The notes under the pieces: model-generated
Told to the model about the DNA's origin: nothing
Seen by the model: only the letters and a program-made list of their open reading frames with translations
The model's database searches: none
In this document: piece after piece, positions 36,265 through 45,721 of the stretch
Numbering within the stretch: position 1 is the stretch's first letter
How the letters are laid out: each line of letters starts with the position of its first letter
NCBI GenBank assembly: GCA_041391385.1
Contig: JAWKOD010000004.1
Coordinates: 62,001-126,000 of the forward strand
Length of the DNA: 64,000 bases
DNA from: CANIGN01 sp041391385
GTDB lineage: Bacteria; Bdellovibrionota; UBA2428
Reading direction: 5' to 3'
Program-made: the position numbers and the translations under genes

Positions 36265-37155
36265 TTAGAGGACAATGTTTTGAACTACGTCAATGAGTTC
36301 CGAGGTGTGGTGACTGTCTCTAAGTGGGAGAACAGTACCAAGCTTTCGTGATTCCTCAATTAGGTCGATGTTCATGTCTCCAATAATCATAGATTCTTGG
36401 TTGGGGATACCTTCTGCAAGGATACCGTCGCGGGCAAAGTAAAAATCACATGGATTTAAAATAGCAGCCTGACCGTAGTTGAGTGAGACTGCGGGAACCA
36501 TGGGAAGTGAGCCAACAGTTGCAGAGTGAACAACATACATTTGATTCTCAATGGCTCGTGCATGAGCACAGTAACGAACTCTCAAAAAGCCTTGGCGATC
36601 ATCTGTACAGCTAGGAGTAATAAGTATTTGTGCGCCTTGTTGAGCAGCTACGCGAGCAATTTCTGGAAATTCTACATCGTAACAAATGGCAATGGCAATT
36701 TTTCCAAAGTCAGTTTCAAAAACCTTAAGAGTTTTTCCACTTTTAACTTTCCATTCTTCGCTTTCAAAGCGAGTCATGTGAAGTTTTGATTGAAATCCTG
36801 TTTTTCCGTTGGGAGAAAAAAAATGGCTTCTGTTGAAAATACTTTTTTTATCTTCACCGACTGCGGGGATAGTTCCTGCAACGATATAAATTCCATTGTC
36901 TCGCGAGAGTTCACTCATAAAGTTCACAAAGCGATCCTCTTGTTTTGCGAGGTCGATGATTTGAGCTTCAATGGGACGCTTTACGTCGCCAAGTGTAAGG
37001 AGCTGTGTAGTGAAGTATTCAGGAAAAACAACAATGCGTGCTTTGTAGTCTTTTGCCGTTTGAACAAGGGAGTCAACTTGACTTGTAAACTCATCAAAAG
37101 ACTTCACAGGACGAATGTAATATTGAAGTGAGGCTACTCTTACTCTGTTTGACAC
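36265..37155 (-). CDS. Carbon-nitrogen hydrolase (nitrilase superfamily)
   Basis: 296 residues with the nitrilase Glu-Lys-Cys triad: Glu46 in VVFPEYF, Lys124 in FQSKLHMTRFE and Cys158 in AIAICYDVEFPE. It cleaves carbon-nitrogen bonds in amides or nitriles. Sequence style (VASLQYYIRPV start, TDDRQGFLRVRYCAHARAIENQ) matches the branch fused to GNAT domains in other bacteria. It is followed on the same strand by such a GNAT gene, after a hairpin. The physiological substrate is unknown. Confidence 0.9.
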   Translation of the reverse strand: MSNRVRVASLQYYIRPVKSFDEFTSQVDSLVQTAKDYKARIVVFPEYFTTQLLTLGDVKRPIEAQIIDLAKQEDRFVNFMSELSRDNGIYIVAGTIPAVGEDKKSIFNRSHFFSPNGKTGFQSKLHMTRFESEEWKVKSGKTLKVFETDFGKIAIAICYDVEFPEIARVAAQQGAQILITPSCTDDRQGFLRVRYCAHARAIENQMYVVHSATVGSLPMVPAVSLNYGQAAILNPCDFYFARDGILAEGIPNQESMIIGDMNIDLIEESRKLGTVLPLRDSHHTSELIDVVQNIVL

Positions 37156-37199
37156 AATGTAAAGACTAACAGCTTGCGAGTGCTTTATACAGAAAAAAT

Positions 37200-38057
37200 T
37201 TATCGAGATAAGGTAAGTGCGTCACCTACGCTTGAGTTGCTGTTCCCGACGTCCCAAGTTTTTTTGAGTGTTCCATTTGGGTTGTAGAGTTTTTGCATTC
37301 CAACTTGCACGCCATTTTCATATTGGCCGAGAAAAGCTTTTGCAATATGACCAGGGTAATAGAATTCATAGGGGCCATGTTTGATTCCATCTTTATAGGT
37401 GTAATAACCTTGGCATTTTAACATCCCTGCTTTACCAAAGCCGTTTTTAAAGGCTTCGCTTTTTTCAACGAAGTAAACAAACTCTGAATTAACTTGCCCG
37501 CTTAGTTTTTTTCCAGAGTTGTCGTAGAGTGTTTCTTCGAACTTTTCGGTCCCTTCTTTTTCGTACCATTCACTGCGGATAGTATTCTTGGCTGAATAGA
37601 GTTTTTTCTTGTAGCTATAAGGTGTGCGAGCACAGCTTCGATCGGTGTAAGTTGCGTCCTCGTTAAACTGTCGAGCGTTTTCAATATTTTCTGGGGGAAT
37701 TAAAGTATTTTGTTTTTCTTCAAGACTTTGAAAAAACCAGTTTATGTTTTCAGGGAGCATGCCCACAACTTTGTAAAGAACCCCGTTTTCTGTTTTTTCT
37801 TGTGTCCAGTAAAATTTTGCAGCATTAAGATTTTCTGCTGGGATTTTCTTGAACAATTCTGCGCTTCCTTTAAAGAGAATGTTGCAATAGGGAATCATTC
37901 GATAAGAAGGAAAATCTTTTTCTTGTTTCATGTCGGCTTGCGTAAATTCAATGAGAACAGTGTTTGAGTCATCATTTCCTTTTTCAGCGTAGTGAATCCA
38001 AGCTCCATCGGCAGCTTCAGGAATAAAGTTTTTTTGCAAGGAGTTTTCTACCAACAC
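37200..38057 (-). CDS. MORN-repeat / YwqK-like protein
   Basis: 285 residues, apparently cytosolic since no signal is visible. The C-terminal part has MORN-like repeats: CQGYYTYKDGIKHGPYEFYYPG, GQYENGVQVGMQKLYNPNGTLKKTW. Before that an RSEWYEKEGTEKFEETLYDNSGKKL segment fits the same repeat. The start is a GTG behind AAGGA; it overlaps the preceding membrane protein gene by 41 bases, so the two are translationally linked. Function unknown; such repeats usually bind lipids or proteins. Confidence 0.68.
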   Translation of the reverse strand: MLVENSLQKNFIPEAADGAWIHYAEKGNDDSNTVLIEFTQADMKQEKDFPSYRMIPYCNILFKGSAELFKKIPAENLNAAKFYWTQEKTENGVLYKVVGMLPENINWFFQSLEEKQNTLIPPENIENARQFNEDATYTDRSCARTPYSYKKKLYSAKNTIRSEWYEKEGTEKFEETLYDNSGKKLSGQVNSEFVYFVEKSEAFKNGFGKAGMLKCQGYYTYKDGIKHGPYEFYYPGHIAKAFLGQYENGVQVGMQKLYNPNGTLKKTWDVGNSNSSVGDALTLSR

Positions 38058-38319
38058 GTTGTTCCTTGCCCGCTTCGTACAAGTAGCCCGATGTAGCTGC
38101 TACAAAAACTACGATAAGTTTTATGGAGGAATTAATGGTTATGTAGTCGCGAAGCTTATTGATGAGTATCCATGCACTGCCGCCTAAGAGGAGTCCCTTG
38201 ACCCACGCATTTAGGACACTGCCGCCATCAGGAACAATGCCGTAAAGAGTGCTGAAGTCGCCAAAAAAGTAAGCCCCCAAGGTGAGACTTAACATTATTA
38301 CAAATACCGCTGCGTTCAT
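38017..38319 (-). CDS. Small membrane protein of unknown function
   Basis: 100 residues with about three hydrophobic segments: 3-20 (AVFVIMLSLTLGAYFFG), 38-56 (AWVKGLLLGGSAWILIN) and 66-84 (SIKLIVVFVAATSGYLY), and a basic C-terminus. No family recognised. It overlaps the MORN-repeat gene by 41 bases. Confidence 0.6.
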   Translation of the reverse strand: MNAAVFVIMLSLTLGAYFFGDFSTLYGIVPDGGSVLNAWVKGLLLGGSAWILINKLRDYITINSSIKLIVVFVAATSGYLYEAGKEQRVGRKLLAKKLYS

Positions 38320-38410
38320 CTCTCATATGATCATAACGCTTTGAGCAGAATGCGCATGGCGCAGGAAGTCTAAGCCGTTGATTTTATTAAGTGCAATAGC
38401 TGCTAGTTTT

Positions 38411-38947
38411 TTAGATAGAGGCTGCAGTTGAGGCAGAGTTCACTACGGATGCAATTCGTACGCTGGATTGAATAGCTTCGTTGCTCACACCTGCTTTTTT
38501 AAGTTGTGCGACATGTGACTTGATACACATGCCACAACCACTCATGGCCGAAACTGCGAGACACATCATTTCAAAGAGAATTTTGTCGACACCGTGATTG
38601 GCTATTCCTTGCATGCGCAATCTTGCAGGCATGGAAGAAAATTCTGAATCTTCTAAGAGATGCGAAAATCTGTAATAGACATTGTTCATAGCCATAAGGC
38701 TAGCCGCAGTTTTACATGCGGCTAGTTCAATTTGGCTAATTTTGGGTGATTCTGGATTGAGGGCAATTTCTTCAACAGCGCTGAAGAGAGCTTTGTCTTT
38801 TGTCGCATAGGCGCAGCTTAAAGCGACTCCCCAAACTTGAGCCGTGCTCAACCCAGGGGCACCTTCTTCACTTAGAACAGAAGAAAGGTTTACTCTTACG
38901 TCGCGTGCAAAGTCTCCAATGGACTCTCTAAAACTTTCAAAAGACAT
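38411..38947 (-). CDS. ahpD: Alkylhydroperoxidase AhpD
   Basis: Carboxymuconolactone-decarboxylase fold protein of 178 residues. The redox centre is SGCGMCIKSH: Cys138, Cys141 and His145, plus upstream Glu residues of the proton relay. AhpD recycles AhpC where AhpF is absent, as in mycobacteria. ahpC is directly upstream, 15 bases away on the same strand, and no ahpF is seen, which supports that role. An AGGAG ribosome-binding site lies before the ATG. Confidence 0.92.
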   Translation of the reverse strand: MSFESFRESIGDFARDVRVNLSSVLSEEGAPGLSTAQVWGVALSCAYATKDKALFSAVEEIALNPESPKISQIELAACKTAASLMAMNNVYYRFSHLLEDSEFSSMPARLRMQGIANHGVDKILFEMMCLAVSAMSGCGMCIKSHVAQLKKAGVSNEAIQSSVRIASVVNSASTAASI

Positions 38948-38962
38948 TTTGCTTACTCCTAA

Positions 38963-39499
38963 CTAAAGTTGAATAGTTTCTTTGCCTTGTTCCCAGTTAC
39001 AGGGGCAAAGTTCATCTGTTTGAAGAGCGTCGAGGATTCTCAAAACTTCTTTAGGGTTACGGCCAACACTGAGGTCAGTCACATAAACAAAACGAACAAT
39101 TCCTTGAGGATCTACAATGTAAGTAGCACGTTGAGAAACGCCTGCTTCTTCGTCGATAATTCCAAGAGCAGCGCTTAGTTCACGTTTTACGTCTGCAAGC
39201 ATAGGGAAGGGAAGGTTTTTAAGGTCTTCGTGGTGAGTTCTCCATGCCATGTGAACAAATTCGCTGTCACAAGAGGCTGCAAGAATTTGAGCGTCACGGT
39301 CTTTAAATTGACCGTTCATATCTGCAAAACCTTTGATTTCTGTAGGGCATACAAAGGTAAAATCTTTGGGGTAGAAAAAATAAACCTGCCACTTACCTTT
39401 AAAGGTTTCTTCTGTAACGTCTACAAAAGCCTCTTTAGGGTTTGTAGAAACTGTGGCTTTAACTTTAAATTTAGGAAACTGTTTTCCGACTCCGAGCAT
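38963..39499 (-). CDS. ahpC: Peroxiredoxin AhpC
   Basis: Reduces hydrogen peroxide and organic hydroperoxides. The peroxidatic Cys51 sits in PKDFTFVCPTE with Thr48; the resolving cysteine is in the C-terminal CPCNW segment (about 165-167). 178 residues is standard for the AhpC/Prx1 group. The pair ahpC-ahpD shares a strand and a likely promoter upstream of 39499, next to a good AAGGAG ribosome-binding site. No OxyR site could be identified. Confidence 0.94.
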   Translation of the reverse strand: MLGVGKQFPKFKVKATVSTNPKEAFVDVTEETFKGKWQVYFFYPKDFTFVCPTEIKGFADMNGQFKDRDAQILAASCDSEFVHMAWRTHHEDLKNLPFPMLADVKRELSAALGIIDEEAGVSQRATYIVDPQGIVRFVYVTDLSVGRNPKEVLRILDALQTDELCPCNWEQGKETIQL

Positions 39500-39656
39500 G
39501 TTTTTCTCCTTATTATTAGAAATTTGTCTTGTTTTATAACAGCTTGGAATCCTTTGCCAAACGAATTTTTAGCCATACTAAAGGGTGTGGCATTTAAAGG
39601 GCTTTTGAGAGGACTTTGGGGCTGAATCTTGCTCTCATTTGAAGTAGGAGAGGATT

Positions 39657-40403
39657 ATGGTTGTTTTTATTACAGGCGCAACAGCGGGCTTTGGACGAGC
39701 AATGGTTAAAAAGTATATTAATGCTGGGGACACTGTCATAGCTACAGGACGACGAAAGTCTGTCTTAGATGAGTTACGTTTGGAGCACGGCGAAAGACTT
39801 TATCCACTCGAATTAGACATTCAGAACAAAGAACTTGTTGAAAAACAGCTTTCAGCTCTTACAGGAGATTTAAAAAACATAGATGTCCTGATTAACAATG
39901 CAGGACTTGCTCTTGGAATGGATTCTGCTCAAAAGGCAACGCTTAGTGATTGGGAGCAAATGGTGGATACCAACATTAAAGGCTTGCTCTATTGCACACA
40001 CGCGATATTGCCCGGGATGGTGGAGCGAGGGCGGGGTCATATCATTAATTTAGGCTCTGTTGCTGGAGAGTTTCCGTATCCTTCGGGGAATGTTTATGGG
40101 GCGACTAAGGCTTTTGTTCATCAATTGAGTTTAAACTTGCGAGCTGATCTTTTGGGCACTCCAGTTCGGGTGACCTGCATTGAGCCCGGCATGTGCAGTG
40201 GGACTGAGTTTTCGGCAGTACGATATAAGGGCGATCAAAAAAAAGCGGATGCGGTTTATGCGGGAATGAAAGCACTATCCGCAGAGGACATTGCTGAAAC
40301 CGTTCATTGGGTCACTACTCGTCCGCCACATGTGAACATCAACGTGATATCTCTTATGCCGACCCAGCAGGCTTTTGGTTCTTTCGCTGTTAACCGTACT
40401 TAA
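39657..40403 (+). CDS. ydfG: Short-chain dehydrogenase, YdfG-like
   Basis: 248 residues. Cofactor loop TGATAGFG (about 6-13) and Arg residues GRRK after strand 2 favour NADP(H). Catalytic Ser134, Tyr147 and Lys151 are in place (VYGATKAF). The full pattern, including NNAGLALG, IEPGMCSGTEFS and the C-terminal NVISLMPTQQAFG, matches YdfG, which reduces malonic semialdehyde and 3-hydroxy-acid/L-allo-threonine substrates. It is a single gene. Confidence 0.9.
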   Translation: MVVFITGATAGFGRAMVKKYINAGDTVIATGRRKSVLDELRLEHGERLYPLELDIQNKELVEKQLSALTGDLKNIDVLINNAGLALGMDSAQKATLSDWEQMVDTNIKGLLYCTHAILPGMVERGRGHIINLGSVAGEFPYPSGNVYGATKAFVHQLSLNLRADLLGTPVRVTCIEPGMCSGTEFSAVRYKGDQKKADAVYAGMKALSAEDIAETVHWVTTRPPHVNINVISLMPTQQAFGSFAVNRT

Positions 40404-40467
40404 TTTTACTTAATGAAAGATCTTTTGCGTAGGGTGACTCAAAGGGGGTGTTAGCTTCCCTCTTACG

Positions 40468-41706
40468 GTGCAAACTTTAAGACTATCCCCAAGGCTTTTT
40501 ATCTATAGTTTTTTTTGTTTTATGCTTCACTTTGCCCATGCAGATAAGGGTGTCGCCCTAAGGACTTACTTAAGTCGCAGCAGTGAAGAGGCTTTGGTTA
40601 AACTTTTCTGGGAACAGAAAGATGAACTTTCCCAAAATTTATGGATTGAAAACTACGCAAGCAAAGATATTAAATTATCTACCTTTGGATGCGCAGTTAT
40701 GGTGTGGCGCCCATTTGAAGGCAAGGAAATTCACGGAGAAAACCGTATTCAGTGTCATATCTCTTATACTTGGTTGGATACTCAGGGAGCTACAAAGTAT
40801 GAGAAGAGTCAGTTAGTTTATTTTTTAGCTAATGATGAGATTCGACCTGAGGGTTTTAGGGAGAGTCCTTCCTTTAGTTTTAGAGGAGAAGCTGCAGGGG
40901 CCCTTTTGGGACTTCTTAAGAAAGAAGCAGGTCCTGAAAATGCATACTCAATTACGAGTGCAAAAGACTATACCGGAGCTTCTATGTATTATTTAGAAAG
41001 CTCTGACGACTATAGTCCTTGGCTCGTGTGTACAGATTCTAAAAATGAAGCGAATTGTAGCTTTACTTGGCCTCAGGTAAGTGTGCGTTCTGCAAAATTA
41101 AGTTTTGGTGATAATGCAGAAGTCTTAGCGAAAGTACTTTGTGCTTCAGGCATTTCACCGGATGAGGGAGTGTGCCCTCAAAAAAATGAAGATTACAATT
41201 ATGTTGAGTGTAACTACGAAGGCATTGAAGTGCCTGTGGGCACATGGGGAGCAGTGAGTGATTCGTCGTCTATTGTTTGTAGCTATCTAGAATTGAGCGC
41301 ATCTACGAAAAAGAATTTTAAGTTTAACCTCGGAGCCTTAACAGTAAGACCACGTGGGGGGCGTTTCTCTCCGAGTATTGGTATTGAAATCAGCGGGCCA
41401 AAGTTAAGGGGGATCTATAAGGCTTTAAGGAGTCACATGATTGCTCTTAAGCAAAAAGACTCTTTTGATGAGAAGGCTTATCCTTTGAGTTTGATGAGCC
41501 TACCGGGACGACCTCCTTGGAGTGTGGAGTACATTTCATTGCGAACTGCTAAAGATCCAAACGAGATGTTTGCGGGTTTTAACTGCGAAACTAAGGACGT
41601 GTCACGCGATCCCTATTACCGTGCACCAGAAATGGTAGACCCATTTGGTGGAATGGATGTCTTCGTCTGCACAATTGAACGAGCTTATCGTAGGGTGATT
41701 AAGTAA
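40468..41706 (+). CDS. Secreted protein of unknown function
   Basis: 412 residues with a signal peptide (about 8-25, cleavage near AHA-D). The start is a GTG. The mature protein is beta-rich with eight or more cysteines, which may form disulfides in the periplasm. Recognisable phrases include SKDIKLSTFGCAVMVWRPFEG and NAEVLAKVLCASG, but they do not lead me to a family. It starts 64 bases after the dehydrogenase gene and converges on the nitroreductase gene. Confidence 0.65.
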   Translation: MQTLRLSPRLFIYSFFCFMLHFAHADKGVALRTYLSRSSEEALVKLFWEQKDELSQNLWIENYASKDIKLSTFGCAVMVWRPFEGKEIHGENRIQCHISYTWLDTQGATKYEKSQLVYFLANDEIRPEGFRESPSFSFRGEAAGALLGLLKKEAGPENAYSITSAKDYTGASMYYLESSDDYSPWLVCTDSKNEANCSFTWPQVSVRSAKLSFGDNAEVLAKVLCASGISPDEGVCPQKNEDYNYVECNYEGIEVPVGTWGAVSDSSSIVCSYLELSASTKKNFKFNLGALTVRPRGGRFSPSIGIEISGPKLRGIYKALRSHMIALKQKDSFDEKAYPLSLMSLPGRPPWSVEYISLRTAKDPNEMFAGFNCETKDVSRDPYYRAPEMVDPFGGMDVFVCTIERAYRRVIK

Positions 41707-41715
41707 TATTTGTAA

Positions 41716-42495
41716 TTAAACTTTTTTTATAAAATCAGAACTTGGAAAACGAAAACGTGGCCCATAAATCCCTTTAGTGGATCTTTTGCCTGCACTTATT
41801 ACCATGACAGGTACAGCGTCACTTGGGAGCTTGAGAAATTTTTTAAGTCGAGTGGAGTCGTATCCTTCCATGGGACAAGAGTCATATCCAGCGGCACTAA
41901 AAGCCATCATCAAATTTTGGCAGGCAAGAGAGGTGCTTTTAACGGCCCAAATTTTCATGTCGTTGTTTGAGGTGGGTTCGCGGGGGGTGGCTTCTTTTAT
42001 CCCGCGAAAAAAGAAAAGTACTTTTTTGAGATAGCCCAAAACACTTAAAAAACCCATGGTGTAAAAAAAAGGCACGAGCTTTTGGTAATAGGCTTTTGCT
42101 GATTTGGGAACCACAGTTCCTTCGCTTTCAGCTTTGGCGAATTGCTCAAGCATCAGGTCTCTGCTTTTTTTCCAAGTATTTGTACGAGCCACGCATGCAA
42201 TGAGTACGGGCGCTGTGGTGGCAGCGGGTTGAGAGAGACAGATTGTAGAAACTTCTTTTTTAGCTTCTTCGCTGTGAATCCAGTAAAATTCCCAAGGTTG
42301 CAAGTTTGAAGAGTTCGGCGCGAGAAGCGCTGCTTGTAAACACTTTTGAACGACTTCGTCGGGAACGGCTTCCTTTTCGTAGACACGTACACTTCTGCGG
42401 TTTTTGAGTATGTTTTCAAATGCCTCCCAGGATACAGGGAGTGCGGCTTCTTGGTACGAAGTGTCGGGGGCTTTTTTGAGTATGCTGTCGCTCAT
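41716..42495 (-). CDS. Nitroreductase family protein
   Basis: FMN-dependent NAD(P)H reductase fold. Typical pieces: FENILKNRRSVRVYEKEAVPDEVVQKCLQAALLAPNSSNLQPWEFYWI near the start and SLACQNLMMAFSAAGYDSCPMEGYD near the end. I place the start at the ATG at 42495; a GTG at 42558 would add 21 residues that look less like the family, and neither site has a strong ribosome-binding sequence. Substrate unknown. It converges with the 412-residue secreted protein gene. Confidence 0.85.
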   Translation of the reverse strand: MSDSILKKAPDTSYQEAALPVSWEAFENILKNRRSVRVYEKEAVPDEVVQKCLQAALLAPNSSNLQPWEFYWIHSEEAKKEVSTICLSQPAATTAPVLIACVARTNTWKKSRDLMLEQFAKAESEGTVVPKSAKAYYQKLVPFFYTMGFLSVLGYLKKVLFFFRGIKEATPREPTSNNDMKIWAVKSTSLACQNLMMAFSAAGYDSCPMEGYDSTRLKKFLKLPSDAVPVMVISAGKRSTKGIYGPRFRFPSSDFIKKV

Positions 42496-42634
42496 TGTAA
42501 ATGGAAAATAGCAGTTTTTTAGGAGAGGGTAACGACTAATTTGTACATTCGGGAACACTTCTTTAAACAGATAAACGTATAGCTGTTAGGGATTAGCCTC
42601 TGACAATGATTCGTTCTGATCTAAAGTGGATTTG

Positions 42635-43057
42635 ATGAAAAAATTCAGCTTATTGGGAATCTTTTTTTTATTTTTTCAAACTTCTTCCTATGCGCAAGAG
42701 GCTACTGATTTGCGATATGTCTTGGTAGATGTGCCCCTTCGAAATCAGACTCTTATTGATCTTGTGTATGATTCAGTTGCAACTGAGCTCTATTACGAAG
42801 ATGAGGGCGTTGAGACACGAATTCACAGTGTTTTAGTTGAGCCTCGTATTGGCCAAGTCGCGAAAATAGGGAGAAAGGCTGTTGAGCTTGAGGTCTACAC
42901 GACAGTTAAAGTTGCTAACTACTATGCTGGTACACAGCGAAGAGCTCCCCCGCGTATTACAAGAGTTGCTGACTGCATAACTCAGCTTGCTAAAAATGTA
43001 GATGACCTATGGGAGAATTCAAAATCGGAGTGTGAAATTTATCCAAATTGGGATTAG
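42635..43057 (+). CDS. Small exported protein of unknown function
   Basis: 140 residues from the ATG at 42635 (a GTG nine bases earlier is in frame). Signal peptide MKKFSLLG...SSYAQ with cleavage near YAQ-E. The mature part, LVDVPLRNQTLIDLVYDSVATELYYEDEG, is beta-rich and has two cysteines close to the C-terminus that may pair. It directly precedes an ABC transporter pair by 10 bases and could serve that system, but this is only context. Confidence 0.62.
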   Translation: MKKFSLLGIFFLFFQTSSYAQEATDLRYVLVDVPLRNQTLIDLVYDSVATELYYEDEGVETRIHSVLVEPRIGQVAKIGRKAVELEVYTTVKVANYYAGTQRRAPPRITRVADCITQLAKNVDDLWENSKSECEIYPNWD

Positions 43058-43067
43058 TCTTGAGTAG

Positions 43068-43994
43068 GTGTTCTACGCTGATGGTATCGTTTCTATTTCT
43101 AATCTGAACAAGGTTTATGCGGGGGGCTTTAAGGCTCTGACTGATATTAATTTAAATATTCAATCGGGCGAAATTTTTGCACTCTTAGGACCCAATGGTG
43201 CAGGTAAAACAACGCTTATACGAACGATTTGTGGGTTGAGTAATCCCAGTTCGGGTACAGTCTCTGTAAAAGGTTTTGATGTCGTAACAGAGGCGATGCA
43301 AACTCGATCTGCCATTGGACTTGTTCCACAGGAGCTTACAACAGATGCTTTTGAGACGGTTTGGAATGCTGTGAAATTTAGCAGAGGGCTTTTTGGTAAA
43401 GCTCCAAATTCTGATCATCTAGAAAAGCTTCTAAGAGATTTATCTCTTTGGGATAAAAAAGATAATAAATTGCGAACTTTGTCTGGCGGGATGAAACGTC
43501 GCCTGATGATTGCGAAGGCCCTTTCTCATGAGCCAGAAGTTCTTTTTTTAGATGAGCCAACTGCCGGAGTAGACGTAGAGCTTAGAAAAGATATGTGGAA
43601 GATTGTGCGCGAACTCAGAAAATCTGGCGTTACAATTATTCTCACAACTCATTACATTGAAGAAGCAGAAGAGATGGCCGACAGAATAGGAATTATTAAT
43701 AAAGGAAAGCTTATTGTTGTTGAAGAAAAGAGAACGCTCATGAAAAAACTTGGGAAAAAACAACTAAACATCGACCTGGCTGGAGATTTAAAGGTTTTAC
43801 CTCCGAGTCTATCTGATTTTGATTTAAGCCTTGTGAATTCAAGAATTACCTATAGCTATAGTACGGAGAAAAAAGACAATGGCATTTCTGAACTTTTAGA
43901 AAAGCTAAGAGATGAGGGACTAGGAATAAAAGACATCAATACACAAGAGAGCTCTCTTGAAGAAATATTTGTTTCATTGGTGCACCAATCATGA
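43068..43994 (+). CDS. ABC exporter ATP-binding protein (DrrA/NodI-like)
   Basis: 308 residues. Walker A GPNGAGKTTLIR, Q-loop region GLVPQELTTDAFETV, signature LSGGMKRRLMIAKAL, Walker B VLFLDEPTAGVD and H-loop LTTHYIEEAEEMADR. A ~80-residue C-terminal extension is typical of the ATPases that work with ABC-2 type permeases. It overlaps that permease gene by 4 bases. The start is a GTG 10 bases after the exported protein gene. Substrate may be a drug, lipid or polysaccharide. Confidence 0.9.
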   Translation: MFYADGIVSISNLNKVYAGGFKALTDINLNIQSGEIFALLGPNGAGKTTLIRTICGLSNPSSGTVSVKGFDVVTEAMQTRSAIGLVPQELTTDAFETVWNAVKFSRGLFGKAPNSDHLEKLLRDLSLWDKKDNKLRTLSGGMKRRLMIAKALSHEPEVLFLDEPTAGVDVELRKDMWKIVRELRKSGVTIILTTHYIEEAEEMADRIGIINKGKLIVVEEKRTLMKKLGKKQLNIDLAGDLKVLPPSLSDFDLSLVNSRITYSYSTEKKDNGISELLEKLRDEGLGIKDINTQESSLEEIFVSLVHQS

Positions 43995-44752
43995 ACTTTA
44001 GAGCAATTAAAACAATTTATCTTTTTGAAATGGCTCGTATGTGGAGAACTCTGGGACAAAGTGTAGCTTCGCCAGTTATTTCGACTTCACTTTACTTTGT
44101 TGTATTTGGATCAGCTATCGGTTCACGTATGAGCGATGTCGACGGAGTTGCCTATGGCGCATTTATCGTTCCCGGGCTCATTATGCTCTCTGTTTTAACT
44201 CAAAGTCTAAGTAACGCCTCATTAGGAATATTTTTTCCCAAATTTACAGGGACTATTTACGAAGTTCTCTCGGCACCTATTTCTGTATACGAAATCGTTT
44301 TGGGTTATGTAGGGGCGGCAGCTTCGAAATCAACTATTTTGGGTCTGCTTATTTTGCTCACTGCGAGCTTTTTTGTTCCTTTTCACATTGAAAGTCCTTT
44401 TTGGATGCTATTTTTTCTTATATTAACGGCACTTACTTTTAGTCTTTTTGGTTTTGTAATCGGCATTTGGGCCGAGGGTTTTGATAAGCTTCAACTTATT
44501 CCACTGTTAATTATTACTCCACTTACTTTTTTAGGCGGAAGTTTTTACTCTATCAAAATGCTCCCTCCCGTATGGCAGAAAATCTCTATGGCGAATCCCG
44601 TAGTGTATCTTATCAGTGGTTTTAGATGGGCTTTTTTTGGAACAGCAGATGTGAATATTGGGGTGAGTTTAACGATGATTACCCTTATCTTAATTCTTTG
44701 CCTAACGGCGATTTACTGGATCTTTCGTACTGGCTATAAATTAAAAGACTAG
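43991..44752 (+). CDS. ABC-2 type permease
   Basis: 253 residues, six membrane helices, matching the ABC-2 (DrrB/NodJ/YadH) family. Characteristic parts are YFVVFGSAIGSRM, GAFIVPGLIMLSVLTQSLSNASLGI, and the C-terminal PLTFLGGSFYSIKMLPPVWQKISMANPVVYLI. It forms the membrane channel for the preceding ATPase and likely exports its substrate. Coupled to it by a 4-base overlap. Confidence 0.9.
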   Translation: MNFRAIKTIYLFEMARMWRTLGQSVASPVISTSLYFVVFGSAIGSRMSDVDGVAYGAFIVPGLIMLSVLTQSLSNASLGIFFPKFTGTIYEVLSAPISVYEIVLGYVGAAASKSTILGLLILLTASFFVPFHIESPFWMLFFLILTALTFSLFGFVIGIWAEGFDKLQLIPLLIITPLTFLGGSFYSIKMLPPVWQKISMANPVVYLISGFRWAFFGTADVNIGVSLTMITLILILCLTAIYWIFRTGYKLKD

Positions 44753-44754
44753 CA

Positions 44755-45270
44755 TTAACGGGCGCGTTGCGAGCACTCGTCGCTAATGAGCTTATGACCA
44801 ATAAGGCCCGTATTGGGATTGTATAAGTATCCAGCTTCATCAGGGCAAGTGCAGAGATCATTGCATGTTGTGATTTTCATGTCACTTCTGTTGTTGTAGG
44901 GGTTGGTGGGGAGAGGTGTGACCCCTTTGTCGAGAAATTTTCGTTCTTGTGTATTGGGTATTTCACTCGGAGTGCAAGAAGCTAGAGGACTTCCACCTTC
45001 CGTGATGTCGTTCATAAGTATGGCGTCTAGTCTCGGCCACGTATCAAGTGACTGATGACACTGAAGCGCTATTTGCGTTTTTTTGTTTACGATAGAAGAG
45101 CGTAAATTAGAGACAAAACTCATGGCGCTTGCGGCCTGAGCATCTTTTCTTAAGTCTATAAACTGTGGGAGAGCTATAAGTGTAATTGTAGATAAAATCA
45201 TGATTACCATTAAAAGTTCAATCATTGTAAAGCCCTGAGTATGAAAATGGGTTTTATTGCGACTTTCCAT
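44755..45270 (-). CDS. Type IV prepilin-like protein
   Basis: 171 residues with a class III signal: basic leader ending in Gly13, then FTMIELLMVIMILSTITLIALPQF. The Phe after the cleavage site and Glu5 of the mature protein are the type IV pilin/pseudopilin markers. The C-terminal half has six cysteines (ITTCNDLCTCPDE...DEC), probably disulfide-linked. Could be a minor pilin or a type II secretion pseudopilin; no other pilus gene is nearby. Confidence 0.85.
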   Translation of the reverse strand: MESRNKTHFHTQGFTMIELLMVIMILSTITLIALPQFIDLRKDAQAASAMSFVSNLRSSIVNKKTQIALQCHQSLDTWPRLDAILMNDITEGGSPLASCTPSEIPNTQERKFLDKGVTPLPTNPYNNRSDMKITTCNDLCTCPDEAGYLYNPNTGLIGHKLISDECSQRAR

Positions 45271-45352
45271 ATTTTTAGAGTAAAGGCAAAAGTGTCTTAA
45301 CAGGATGAATACTTAGTGAAGTCGTCTTAACAATTTGCTAGGGTCCCAATCT

Positions 45353-45709
45353 GTGGAAGACTCAGACAAGCAAGTACCTATATGTCCTAAATGTTCTTCT
45401 GAATATGTATATGCTCAAGGCAATATGTGGGTTTGCCCTGAGTGTGCTCATGAGTGGAGTCAGCACGATGAGGCTATTGTAGAAGAGGATTCTTCAATTC
45501 GAGATGCTTATGGAAATGTATTGATGGATGGCGATACCGTATCTGTTATTAAAGATCTTAAGGTTAAGGGATCATCTTCGGTCGTAAAAGTAGGGACTAA
45601 GGTTAAGAATATTCAGCTCACAGAGGCTAGCGATGGTCACAATATAGCGTGTAAGATTGATGGCTTTGGAGCGATGAATTTAAAATCTGAATTTGTTAAA
45701 AAAGTTTGA
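45353..45709 (+). CDS. yjdM: Zinc-ribbon protein YjdM (PhnA family)
   Basis: 118 residues from a GTG at 45353, which aligns with the normal start of the family; a TTG at 45335 would add six residues. Two CxxC pairs make a zinc ribbon (CPKCSSEYVYAQGNMWVCPECAHEW). The SH3-like C-terminal half has the very conserved DGDTVSVIKDLKVKGSSSVVKVGTKVKNI and DGFGAMNLKSEFVKKV. Despite the old name PhnA it is not established as a phosphonoacetate hydrolase. It is 12 bases upstream of the AHSA1 gene. Confidence 0.9.
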   Translation: MEDSDKQVPICPKCSSEYVYAQGNMWVCPECAHEWSQHDEAIVEEDSSIRDAYGNVLMDGDTVSVIKDLKVKGSSSVVKVGTKVKNIQLTEASDGHNIACKIDGFGAMNLKSEFVKKV

Positions 45710-45721
45710 GAATAAATATCT